Of a stretch of DNA of 64,000 nucleotides, positions 16,887 to 24,086 are shown one piece after another. Origin of the DNA: Rhodococcus qingshengii (GTDB taxonomy: Bacteria; Actinomycetota; Actinomycetes; Mycobacteriales; Mycobacteriaceae); the NCBI RefSeq assembly GCF_021025955.1, contig NZ_JAJNCL010000005.1, forward strand, positions 124,001 through 188,000, written 5' to 3'. The notes under the pieces were generated by a model that was not told where the DNA came from, ran no database searches, and worked only from the letters and a program-made list of their open reading frames with translations. The first letter of the stretch is position 1. Each line of letters starts with the position of its first letter. The position numbers were made by a program, and so were the translations under genes.

Positions 16887-16933
16887 CCGGAGCCGTCGAG
16901 CGCGTTTGTGAGGGACGCGTTGGGTGGCTCCGG
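16887..16933. terminator. Possible bidirectional terminator between converging genes
   Basis: CCGGAGCC (16887-16894) and GGCTCCGG (16926-16933) are perfect complements enclosing a partly paired 31-base loop. They fill the 56-bp gap between the converging acyl-CoA synthetase and Nramp genes. Confidence 0.4.
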
Positions 16934-16937
16934 TGCT

Positions 16938-18185
16938 CTAGCCTGTCACCGTCAGAACCAGCAGAGCGACGTTGAGTGCAACGATCAAGCCCGCCGCAAT
17001 CCAAGCCGCGACGGTCGTGATCGGGGCATTTCGCGCGTCGCCCATGAGTTCGGGGTCCGAGGTCATTCGCACCAGCGGGATGATCGCGAAGGGGATGCAC
17101 AGGCTCAAGACCACTTGGCTGAGCACGAGCGCCAGCGTCGGGTCGACGCCGAGTCCGAGCACGATCAGTGCCGGGATGAGAGTGACGATTCGGCGTGTGA
17201 TCACCGGAATGCGAATGGCCAGAAGACCATGCATGATCTCGGCGCCGGCCGCGCATCCCACGGAGGTCGACGCGAGTCCGGAGGCGAGGAGTCCGATCGC
17301 AAACACCACGGCTACGCCCGGACCGAGTGAATTCTCGATCGCGGCATGCGCACCGTCGATGGTGTCGGTGCCGGGTACTCCGCGCAGCGCCGAAGCGGCC
17401 AGAAGCAGCATGCCGATGTTCACGCCACCGGCGATGATCAACGCGACGACGACATCCCAACGGGTGACTTTGAGTAGTCGCTGCAACCGTGGCCCAGGTT
17501 TGATGTGGCCGTGGCGATCACGTGCCAATGCGGAGTGAAGGTAGATCGCGTGCGGCATGACCGTGGCTCCGAGCATGCTGGCGGCGAGCAGTACGGTCTC
17601 GGTTCCTTCGAAGCGGGGGACCAATCCGGCGACGGCCTCGCTGCCGGAGACGTCGGTGAAGGCGAGTCCGGTCAGGAAGCCGATCGTGATGATGGCCAGC
17701 AATCCCATGACCACGAACTCGAAAGTGCGCTGTCCGCGCCGACTTTGGATCGTCAGGATCACCATCGACACGCATCCGGTGATCAGCCCGCCGAGGAAGA
17801 GCGGGATGTTGAAGAGCAGGTTGAGTGCGATGGCGCCGCCGATGACTTCGGCGACGTCGGTCGCGATCGCCATCATCTCGGCCTGGAGCCAGAACGCGCG
17901 ACGGTTGTTCTTACGCAGGCGCTGACCCAGCATTTCGGGCAAGGATCTGCCGGAGACCAGACCGAGTTTCGCGGACAGATACTGCACGAGGACGGCCATC
18001 GCGTTGGCGAGTACGAGTACCCAGATGAGGAGGTAGCCGTACTTGGCGCCGGCGGTGAGGTTGGCGGCGACGTTGCCCGGATCGACGTACGCGATTGCCG
18101 CGACGAACGCCGGACCGAGCAGGGCGATGGATCTCCCCGTAGGTCGTCGGCGCGGAGTCGTCGGCTCTTGCGTACTAGTGCTCAT
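16938..18185 (-). CDS. mntH: Nramp-family divalent metal transporter (MntH-type)
   Basis: 415 residues, starting MSTSTQEPTT with AGGAG four bases before the ATG. There are about 11 hydrophobic membrane segments. The hallmark AIAYVDPGNVAANL in segment 1 holds the metal-binding Asp and Asn (DPGN). The segment 6 motif TVMPHAIYLHSAL holds the conserved MPH. These make it a proton-coupled importer of Mn2+ (and possibly Fe2+ or other divalent ions). It stands alone, with a hairpin after the neighbouring gene. The upstream sequence has an AT-rich stretch around 18222-18240 suitable for a promoter, but I could not identify a definite MntR or Fur box. Confidence 0.93.
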   Translation of the reverse strand: MSTSTQEPTTPRRRPTGRSIALLGPAFVAAIAYVDPGNVAANLTAGAKYGYLLIWVLVLANAMAVLVQYLSAKLGLVSGRSLPEMLGQRLRKNNRRAFWLQAEMMAIATDVAEVIGGAIALNLLFNIPLFLGGLITGCVSMVILTIQSRRGQRTFEFVVMGLLAIITIGFLTGLAFTDVSGSEAVAGLVPRFEGTETVLLAASMLGATVMPHAIYLHSALARDRHGHIKPGPRLQRLLKVTRWDVVVALIIAGGVNIGMLLLAASALRGVPGTDTIDGAHAAIENSLGPGVAVVFAIGLLASGLASTSVGCAAGAEIMHGLLAIRIPVITRRIVTLIPALIVLGLGVDPTLALVLSQVVLSLCIPFAIIPLVRMTSDPELMGDARNAPITTVAAWIAAGLIVALNVALLVLTVTG

Positions 18186-18265
18186 CGGTCTCCTGGTCAC
18201 ACGTACTCGGACCCGTTGGTTCGAATAAGTGAACTATAGAGTTTGGGGAGCCGAACTTTCAACAG

Positions 18266-18309
18266 CTGTGCGCGGTCAGCGACCGCAGAGGGTCCCTAAC
18301 CGCGCACAG
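18266..18309 (-). terminator. Post-stop hairpin, copy C (diverged relative of the repeated element)
   Basis: CTGTGCGCGGT (18266-18276) pairs perfectly with ACCGCGCACAG (18299-18309). An inner alternative stem, GCGGTC/GACCGC, lies at 18273-18287. On the minus strand it follows the SnoaL stop through CCCCCTGTGCGC, the same entry sequence as copies A and B, although the arms differ. Confidence 0.55.
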
Positions 18310-18313
18310 GGGG

Positions 18314-18805
18314 TTAGGCCGTCACCCCGGCGGCCAGGAGAGCGCGGGCCTCGGGTCGGCCGTCTAGGAGGGCGTTGGTACGCAGTTCGACCTTCCACTC
18401 GCCGTCCGTCTTGATCAGTTCCCAGCGGTTCGCGGTGATGCGGAGGACCTTGAACCCAGTCGGGTTCTCGGGGTCTTTGATGACCAACTGCGAATGGCAG
18501 GTCGCGACGGCTTTGTTGCCGTCGATGCGGATGTGCGCGGGTGTCATCATGTGAGCCGCGCCGTTCATGATCCAGTTCTGGTGTGAGGCGCTGTGAACCA
18601 TCGCGCGCAGTTCGCCGCGGCCGTGCATCGCACCGGTATCGACGTCGTAGACGCCGTCCTCGAGCCACAGGTTCGCGACCTCGTCGGCTGATCCGCTGTC
18701 GACGGCAGGGCTGTACGTGGTCAGCAGTTCGGTGATCGCGAGCTTGTCCTCGAGCAATTCCACTCGGGCGAGCAGGGATTCGATCAGGGCGGTCGAGTCG
18801 GTCAT
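18314..18805 (-). CDS. SnoaL-like nuclear transport factor 2 family protein
   Basis: 163 residues starting MTDSTALIESLLARVELLEDKLAI in separate segments, with AAGGACG upstream. The NTF2-like fold shows as the helix LAITELLTTYSPAVDSGSADEV, the strand WLEDGVYDVD and the paired strands ending WKVELRTNALLDG. Members bind small hydrophobic molecules and may be dehydratases, isomerases or accessory proteins. The gene is 32 bp after the LLM oxidoreductase gene on the same strand and probably shares its transcript. The earlier SnoaL-like protein at 11.6-12.2 kb is a distant paralogue. No reaction is assigned. Confidence 0.8.
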   Translation of the reverse strand: MTDSTALIESLLARVELLEDKLAITELLTTYSPAVDSGSADEVANLWLEDGVYDVDTGAMHGRGELRAMVHSASHQNWIMNGAAHMMTPAHIRIDGNKAVATCHSQLVIKDPENPTGFKVLRITANRWELIKTDGEWKVELRTNALLDGRPEARALLAAGVTA

Positions 18806-18837
18806 CGGTACGTCCTTTGCGTAGGAAGGTTGACGAA

Positions 18838-19713
18838 TCATGGGGTGGTGAAAGCGAAGCCCTCGGCGAAGGCGATTCGGTGAAGTTCCTCGAGTTGTTC
18901 GCAGTAGTGTTCTGCGCTTCTGGCGCTGATCGAGCAACTGGCGATGGTCGCCCCGGCGTCGCGGACGCGTGTCAAGGCGCGGACGCTGGATTCGCGATTG
19001 CCGAGGGGATCGAGCGGCGCACCGGCGGGAAGCACTACGTCGAATCCGTCGGGGAGCGTCGTGGCGTCGAGCATTTCCTTCAGTTCGGAGAATCGCAGCC
19101 CGAACGGCACCCACCCGTCGCCGTGTGTGGTGGCCCGGCGCAACGATCTCTTGGTCCGGCCGCCGATCCAGAGGGGCACACGTTTCTGGACGGCATGGGG
19201 TTCGACGACAAATCCGGAGTAGTCGTAGAACTCGCCGTGATACTCCGGAGTCGGAGTCGACAGTGATGCTCGAAGTGCGGCGAGAGCGTCGTCGGCACGC
19301 GCTCCTCGGTCGACGAACGGAGCATTTATGAGATCGAATTCTTGTTTCAGAGTCCCCACTCCGAGCCCGAGTATCAAGCGTCCGTTGCTGACGCGATCAA
19401 GCGTTCCGTAGCGCTTGGCGATCTCGAGGGGGTGGTGATAACCCAGTACCAGCACCTGCGTCGCCAGCAGGATTCGTGACGTACGTGCGGCGAGAAAACC
19501 GAGGGTGGCGAGCGGATCCCAGTAGGTTCCGCCACGTTCGGTGGCGATCTCTTCTGGAACCGCCACATGTTCACTGCAGGTCAGATGGTGGAAACCGAGT
19601 CGATCCGCCGCGGCCGCAATTGTGGCAATCTCACCGATGTCGGCGCTCGCCTCCCACTCCGAACGCGTGCTCGGGTGCTGAATCAGGACCGGCGTGACGA
19701 TTCCCAGGTGCAT
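18838..19713 (-). CDS. LLM-class flavin/F420-dependent oxidoreductase
   Basis: 291 residues from MHLGIVTPVLIQHPS. The frame stays open far upstream, but the luciferase-like fold begins at this ATG. Signatures: AAADRLGFHHLTCSEHV, LATLGFLAARTSRILLATQVLV split over the barrel strands, GRLILGLGVGTLKQEF, and VPLWIGGRTKRSLRRA near the C terminus. This pattern fits the actinobacterial subgroup (TIGR03619-like) thought to use F420 rather than FMN. It would transfer a hydride to or from an unknown organic substrate. It faces the IclR gene of the meta-cleavage cluster and may belong to the same pathway. Confidence 0.85.
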   Translation of the reverse strand: MHLGIVTPVLIQHPSTRSEWEASADIGEIATIAAAADRLGFHHLTCSEHVAVPEEIATERGGTYWDPLATLGFLAARTSRILLATQVLVLGYHHPLEIAKRYGTLDRVSNGRLILGLGVGTLKQEFDLINAPFVDRGARADDALAALRASLSTPTPEYHGEFYDYSGFVVEPHAVQKRVPLWIGGRTKRSLRRATTHGDGWVPFGLRFSELKEMLDATTLPDGFDVVLPAGAPLDPLGNRESSVRALTRVRDAGATIASCSISARSAEHYCEQLEELHRIAFAEGFAFTTP

Positions 19714-19820
19714 CGGGCGTTTATAACCCTCCCGCTCACGCGGAGGCAGGTGAATTACCGCTGATCGGGATCGAAAAGGTTGATTCACTTTCCAGAAACT
19801 GTGACCTGGGTTATAGTCGG

Positions 19821-19834
19821 TAGAATCAATTCCA
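19821..19834. promoter_or_regulatory. Palindromic operator-like site before the IclR gene
   Basis: TAGAATCAATTCCA is a 14-bp near-palindrome (TAGAAT against the complement TGGAAT), located 18 bp before the iclR ATG in the divergent LLM/IclR promoter. It matches the format of the two sites at 14957-15046, so a common regulator is suggested. Confidence 0.45.
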
Positions 19835-19851
19835 GTTTTCGGGAGGCGTCC

Positions 19852-20760
19852 ATGACCATCGTTGACATGAACGACACACTGTCCACCGTCCAGACCGCCG
19901 CCGAGCAACCCAAGAAGGATCTGCCGCCGTCGATGGTCGAGCGGATGACACTGATTCTCGACGCCTTCGACGGCCGCGCTGCGCGGCTGACGCTGGAAGA
20001 GGTCGCGTGCCGCACTCAGTTGCCGCGGTCCACCGTCCACCGCATTCTCGATCAGCTCGTCAAACTGGACTGGGTTGATCACGCGTCGTTCGGCTACTGT
20101 CTCGGGCGCCGTGCACTCGGTCTCGGTGGTGGCGACGGCGGCCACAGCCAGATCCGCGAAGCCGCAGCGCCGCTTCTGCACGAGTTGCACCTGCAGACCG
20201 GCATGGTTGTTCATCTGTCGGTGCTCGACGGGCGCGAGAGTGTCTACCTCGACAAGGTCGGCGGGCGGTTCGCCGCGGCGCTACCGTCCCGCGTCGGCGG
20301 CCGAGTGCTCGCCCATTCGACGGCCGGAGGCAAGGCGATGCTGGCGTGGATCGACCCCGAGCGTGTCGACGCTCTGTTCGGGTCGGTTCTTCCCCGCTGC
20401 ACCGAGAACACGATCACCGACGTCGCGGTGCTGCATCAGGAACTGAACCGGATCCGTCAGCGTCGGGGACTGGCCTTCGAGCGCGGTGAGTCGGCGCGTG
20501 GGGTCGCTTGTGTGGCTTCGGCGATTCGCGGACACGAGGGTCCCGTCGGCAGCATCGCGTTGTGTGGTGACATGCGGACCGCTCAGCTCGAGCGAGTTGC
20601 TCCGCTGGTCGTCGACGCGGCTCGCGAGGTCTCGCGGACGTTGTACCCCGAACTGGGCGCTCCTCGCCGCGGCCGCAAGACGCCTCCCGTTCCGACCAAT
20701 ACGTTCTCGGCGGAGACGATGGATCGCCTGCTGGCAGCGTCGTCCGACCACTGGATCTGA
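19852..20760 (+). CDS. IclR-family regulator of the meta-cleavage cluster
   Basis: 302 residues from the ATG 19852, which is preceded by GGGAGG. The N-terminal winged helix (about 25-90) has LTLEEVACRTQLPRSTVHRI as its helix-turn-helix. The effector domain (about 105-270) shows VLAHSTAGGKAMLAW and GVACVASAIRG, with the usual ligand-pocket layout. About 40 extra C-terminal residues (GAPRRGRKTPPVP onward) are unusual. The gene runs into the C-C hydrolase, monooxygenase and dioxygenase genes and is presumably their regulator, with an aromatic or ring-cleavage product as ligand. Confidence 0.88.
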   Translation: MTIVDMNDTLSTVQTAAEQPKKDLPPSMVERMTLILDAFDGRAARLTLEEVACRTQLPRSTVHRILDQLVKLDWVDHASFGYCLGRRALGLGGGDGGHSQIREAAAPLLHELHLQTGMVVHLSVLDGRESVYLDKVGGRFAAALPSRVGGRVLAHSTAGGKAMLAWIDPERVDALFGSVLPRCTENTITDVAVLHQELNRIRQRRGLAFERGESARGVACVASAIRGHEGPVGSIALCGDMRTAQLERVAPLVVDAAREVSRTLYPELGAPRRGRKTPPVPTNTFSAETMDRLLAASSDHWI

Positions 20761-20836
20761 CGTATTTAGATCGACTTGTCTCGCTGATCGGGACGAGTCA
20801 TAGCAGCTCAGCGGCACTGATGGCACCGTTCGGACC

Positions 20837-21706
20837 ATGACGACTGAACTGAGCTACGAGGGAACCCTGAAGGAACTGCAGACCGATCTCGGTGTGCTCC
20901 GGTACCACGAAGCCGGCGACGGCCCGCCGCTCCTGCTGCTGCACGGTTCGGGCCCCGGTGTCACCGGTTGGCGTAATTACCGCGGCGTTCTCGCGGACTT
21001 CGCGGAGCACTTCCACTGCTACGTTCTCGAGTTCCCCGGATTCGGTGTCAGCGATCCCGGCCCCGACCACCCGATGATGATGGCGCAGGCATCGGTGGGG
21101 ATGTTCCTCGACGGCCTCGGCGTCGGACCTGTCCATATGATCGGCAACTCCATGGGCGGCATCGTCGCCACCAAGGTCGCGATCGACGAACCACACCGGG
21201 TGAGCAAGCTCGTCACCATCGGCGGCATGGGCAAGAACACCTTCTCTCCCGGCCCTGGTGAAGGCATTAAACTTCTCATGGAGTTCACCGACAACCCCAC
21301 CCGCGAAGCTCTGGTCCGGTGGCTGCACTCGATGGTCTTCGACCGCGCGGTCGTCACCGAGCAGCTCATCGAAGAGCGCTGGGCTCTCGCCACCGAGCCG
21401 ACGACGCTCGAGATCGCCCGTCGTATGTACAGCAGCAAGGCCATGGCCGCCATGGGCGCGGCTGCCGCTGCGTCAACCGCCGTGCCGTACTGGGCGCAGC
21501 TGAACAAGATCAAGGCACCGACGCTGTTGACCTGGGGACGCGACGACCGCGTCAGCCCCGTGGACATGGCGATACTGCCGATGCGCGACATCCCGAACGG
21601 CGAAGTTCACATCTTCCCCAACTGCGGACACTGGACGATGATCGAGGCCCGTGACGCCTGGGTCGCGTCCGTTCTGGCATTCCTGACGCGTCCAGAAGGC
21701 AAGTAA
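20837..21706 (+). CDS. Alpha/beta-hydrolase, meta-cleavage product (C-C) hydrolase, HsaD/BphD-like
   Basis: 289 residues. The catalytic triad is visible: the nucleophile Ser in GNSMGG (about 112-117), Asp in LTWGRDDRVSP and His in FPNCGHWTMIE. LLHGSGPGVTGWRNY provides the oxyanion-hole segment typical of C-C hydrolases (HsaD, BphD, MhpC), which hydrolyse the carbon-carbon bond of dienoic meta-cleavage products. It starts 76 bp after the IclR gene and precedes an HsaA-like monooxygenase and an extradiol dioxygenase. It is clearly diverged from mycobacterial HsaD, so the ring system may not be a steroid. Confidence 0.88.
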   Translation: MTTELSYEGTLKELQTDLGVLRYHEAGDGPPLLLLHGSGPGVTGWRNYRGVLADFAEHFHCYVLEFPGFGVSDPGPDHPMMMAQASVGMFLDGLGVGPVHMIGNSMGGIVATKVAIDEPHRVSKLVTIGGMGKNTFSPGPGEGIKLLMEFTDNPTREALVRWLHSMVFDRAVVTEQLIEERWALATEPTTLEIARRMYSSKAMAAMGAAAAASTAVPYWAQLNKIKAPTLLTWGRDDRVSPVDMAILPMRDIPNGEVHIFPNCGHWTMIEARDAWVASVLAFLTRPEGK

Positions 21707-21774
21707 GGGGCTTCGCCCCCGTGCGCCTTTTTGGTAGCTCCCACTACCAAAAAGGCGCACAGGGGGTGCTCCCA
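21707..21774 (+). repeat. Post-stop long hairpin, copy B of a repeated element
   Basis: Directly after the hydrolase TAA come a small hairpin GGGGCTTCGCCCC (21707-21719) and a perfect 17-bp inverted repeat: GTGCGCCTTTTTGGTAG at 21721-21737 and its complement at 21744-21760, with a 6-base loop. The arms match copy A at 10435-10474 almost exactly, in the same orientation relative to the upstream gene. Confidence 0.85.
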
Positions 21775-21887
21775 CTCACCGGGAAGCGTTTCTGCACTTC
21801 GGCGGGCTACCTGCCACCGTTTCACCAACAGATTTTCATTCTGCCCAGGCACTCGCCGGGTAGCGAAACCAGAAAGCCGGAAAAATC

Positions 21888-23066
21888 ATGGGTCAGGTTC
21901 TGGACAACATCTCACAGTTCGCCGACGAGATCCGCGCCGACGGAGTCGAGGGCGACAAGCTGATGCGCTTGACGGACGGCAGCGCGAAGCGACTGCGCGA
22001 CTCCGGCGTCATCCGGATGTTCCAGCCGAAGGAGTTCGGAGGCCTCGAGGCGCATCCGCGTGAATTCGCGGAGACGGCAATGGCTATCGGCGCGATGGAC
22101 GGTGCGACGGGTTGGGTCAGCGGCATCGTCGGTGTTCATCCGTGGGAGCTTGCGTTCTTCGACCGCAAGGCTCAGGAAGAGGTGTGGGGAACCGATCCCG
22201 ATACGTGGATGGCGTCACCGTATGCGCCGATGGGCGTGGCGAGGCCGGTCGAGGGCGGCTACATCCTCAACGGTCGCTGGTCGTTCTCCTCGGGTACCGA
22301 TCATTGTGACTGGATCATGATCGGCGCGATGGTCGGTGACGAGTCCGGTAAGCCGTTGATGCCGCCGAAGCACCTGCACGTACTGCTGCCGCGCTCCGAT
22401 TACGACATCGACCAGGACAGCTGGAATGTTGTGGGCCTGCGCGGAACCGGGTCGAAGGACCTGATCGTCAAGGACGCGTTCTTGCCCACCTACCGCACGA
22501 TCGACGCCGGAAAGGTGTACGACGGGACGGCGTGGAAGGAAGCGGGCCGTACGGAGACGTTGTACAAGTTCCCGTTCTCGTGCATTTTCCCGCTGGGTAT
22601 CACCTCGTCGTTGATCGGTATCGCGGAGGGTGCGTTGGCGTGCAACATGGCGGCGCAGCGTGAGCGGGTGACGGTCAGTGGTGTTCCGATCAAGGAAGAT
22701 CCGTACGTGCTGTTCGCGATCGGTGAGGCTGCGGCCGAGATCGCTGCTTCTCGGGCTGCGATCTTGGAGACGGTGGATCGTTTCTGGGACATGACCGAGA
22801 AGGGGCAGGAAGTTTCGTTCGAGCTTCGTGCGATCGGTCGGCGTACGCAGACTGCTGCTGCGTGGCGGGCGGTGCGCGCGGTGGACGAGATCTTTGCTCG
22901 TTCCGGTGGTGGCGCGTTGCAGTTGAACACGCCGATGCAGCGGTTCTGGCGTGATGCGCATGCCGGTTTGGCGCATGCGATCCACGTACCCGGTTCGATT
23001 TTCCATGCGTCGACGCTCTCGCAGCTCGGTGGCGAACCGCAAGGCATCCACCGCTCGATGATCTAG
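21888..23066 (+). CDS. Flavin-dependent monooxygenase, acyl-CoA dehydrogenase fold (HsaA-like)
   Basis: 392 residues, group D two-component monooxygenase. Compared with mycobacterial HsaA the same landmarks occur in order: MFQPKEFGGLE, TGWVSGIVGVHPWELAFFD, the QEEVWG segment, YAPMGVARPVEGGYILNGRW in two parts, SSGTDHCDW, WNVVGLRGTGSKDL and MQRFWRDAHAG. HsaA hydroxylates 3-HSA to a catechol using FMNH2 from the reductase HsaB. No HsaB-like gene is in this cluster, so a reductase must come from elsewhere. It precedes the extradiol dioxygenase that would cleave the catechol. The similarity is that of a paralogue, so the true substrate is open. Confidence 0.87.
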   Translation: MGQVLDNISQFADEIRADGVEGDKLMRLTDGSAKRLRDSGVIRMFQPKEFGGLEAHPREFAETAMAIGAMDGATGWVSGIVGVHPWELAFFDRKAQEEVWGTDPDTWMASPYAPMGVARPVEGGYILNGRWSFSSGTDHCDWIMIGAMVGDESGKPLMPPKHLHVLLPRSDYDIDQDSWNVVGLRGTGSKDLIVKDAFLPTYRTIDAGKVYDGTAWKEAGRTETLYKFPFSCIFPLGITSSLIGIAEGALACNMAAQRERVTVSGVPIKEDPYVLFAIGEAAAEIAASRAAILETVDRFWDMTEKGQEVSFELRAIGRRTQTAAAWRAVRAVDEIFARSGGGALQLNTPMQRFWRDAHAGLAHAIHVPGSIFHASTLSQLGGEPQGIHRSMI

Positions 23067-23101
23067 TCCCACAATTACTCTCGAAGCAAGGACGGTTAGG
23101 C

Positions 23102-24022
23102 ATGACTGAAATTCGGGGCCTGGGGTATCTCAGGATCCAGACGCAGGACGTGGCTCGCTGGCGCGAGCTCGTGGTCGACGGACTCGGCCTCGCGGTCGGT
23201 AGTGGCCCGGAAGCCGACGGCCTCTACTTGCGCCTGGACGAGCGTCGTGCGCGACTGATCGTCCTGCCCGGTGAGACCGACAAGGCCCTCGCAGTGGGCT
23301 GGGAAGTGCGAGATCATTTCGCGCTCCAGCGCGTTCGTGAAGCAGTAGAGAAGGCCGGAGTCGAGGTCGAGGTCCTCTCCGAGGTCGACGCAAGCTACCG
23401 CGATGCCGAGCAGGTCATCGCATTCGACGATCCCAACGGCAATCGCGTCGAGGTCTTCTTCGGACCGGTGCTCGACCACAGCCCGTTGGTCACCCCGCAC
23501 GGCGGCCGTTTCGTCACCGGCGATCAGGGCCTCGGCCATGTGGTGCTTCCAGTTACGCGTTTCGACGAGGCGTACACCTTCTACACCGAGGTGCTCGGAT
23601 TCCTCCCGCGCGGTTCCATCCGTCTCGGCGGTATCGATGCACCGCCGCCGGCTCGCCGCGTTCGCTTCATGGGTGTCAACTCGCGCCACCACAGCCTGGC
23701 GCTGTGCCCGGCGCCGCCGGTTGACGAGCCCGGTCTCGTGCATCTGATGATGGAAGCCGAGACTCTCGACGCGGTAGGTCAGGCTCTCGATCGTGTTGCC
23801 AAGCTCGGCTTCTCGATCTCCTCGACGTTGGGTCGCCACACGAACGACAAGATGGTGTCGTTCTACGTGCGCGCACCGGGTGGCTGGGATCTCGAGTTCG
23901 GTTGCGAAGGCATGCTTGTCGACGAAACCTTCTACACCGCTGAGGAAATCACGGCGGACAGCTACTGGGGCCACGACTGGTCCGACAGTGAACCGCTGGC
24001 CGCGTTCACTCCCAAGAGCTAG
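23102..24022 (+). CDS. Type I extradiol ring-cleavage dioxygenase (HsaC/BphC-like)
   Basis: 306 residues, two vicinal-oxygen-chelate domains. The catalytic C-terminal domain supplies the Fe(II) ligands: His in DQGLGHVVLPV (about 146), His in NSRHHSLALC (about 200) and Glu in LEFGCEGML (about 265). It cleaves a catechol next to the hydroxyls, giving the yellow meta-cleavage product that the hydrolase gene product would split. It starts 35 bp after the monooxygenase gene, with AAGGACGG upstream. The order hydrolase, monooxygenase, dioxygenase differs from the mycobacterial hsaADCB order. A strong terminator follows. Confidence 0.9.
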   Translation: MTEIRGLGYLRIQTQDVARWRELVVDGLGLAVGSGPEADGLYLRLDERRARLIVLPGETDKALAVGWEVRDHFALQRVREAVEKAGVEVEVLSEVDASYRDAEQVIAFDDPNGNRVEVFFGPVLDHSPLVTPHGGRFVTGDQGLGHVVLPVTRFDEAYTFYTEVLGFLPRGSIRLGGIDAPPPARRVRFMGVNSRHHSLALCPAPPVDEPGLVHLMMEAETLDAVGQALDRVAKLGFSISSTLGRHTNDKMVSFYVRAPGGWDLEFGCEGMLVDETFYTAEEITADSYWGHDWSDSEPLAAFTPKS

Positions 24023-24032
24023 TTCTGGCGCA

Positions 24033-24078
24033 ACGAAAAAGCTCGGTCCCGACGCTTGTCGGGACCGAGCTTTTTCGT
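24033..24078. terminator. Strong bidirectional intrinsic terminator
   Basis: A perfect 21-bp stem with a GCTT loop: the arms run 24033-24053 and 24058-24078. The A5 and T5 blocks at the stem base give a U-tract in both directions. It separates the converging dioxygenase and metY genes. Confidence 0.93.
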
Positions 24079-24086
24079 GTGCTTGA

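Noticed and set aside
16213-17460. Long minus-strand frame across the acyl-CoA synthetase and Nramp genes
   Set aside because: Overlaps two clear coding regions, with low-complexity Arg/His composition and no family match.
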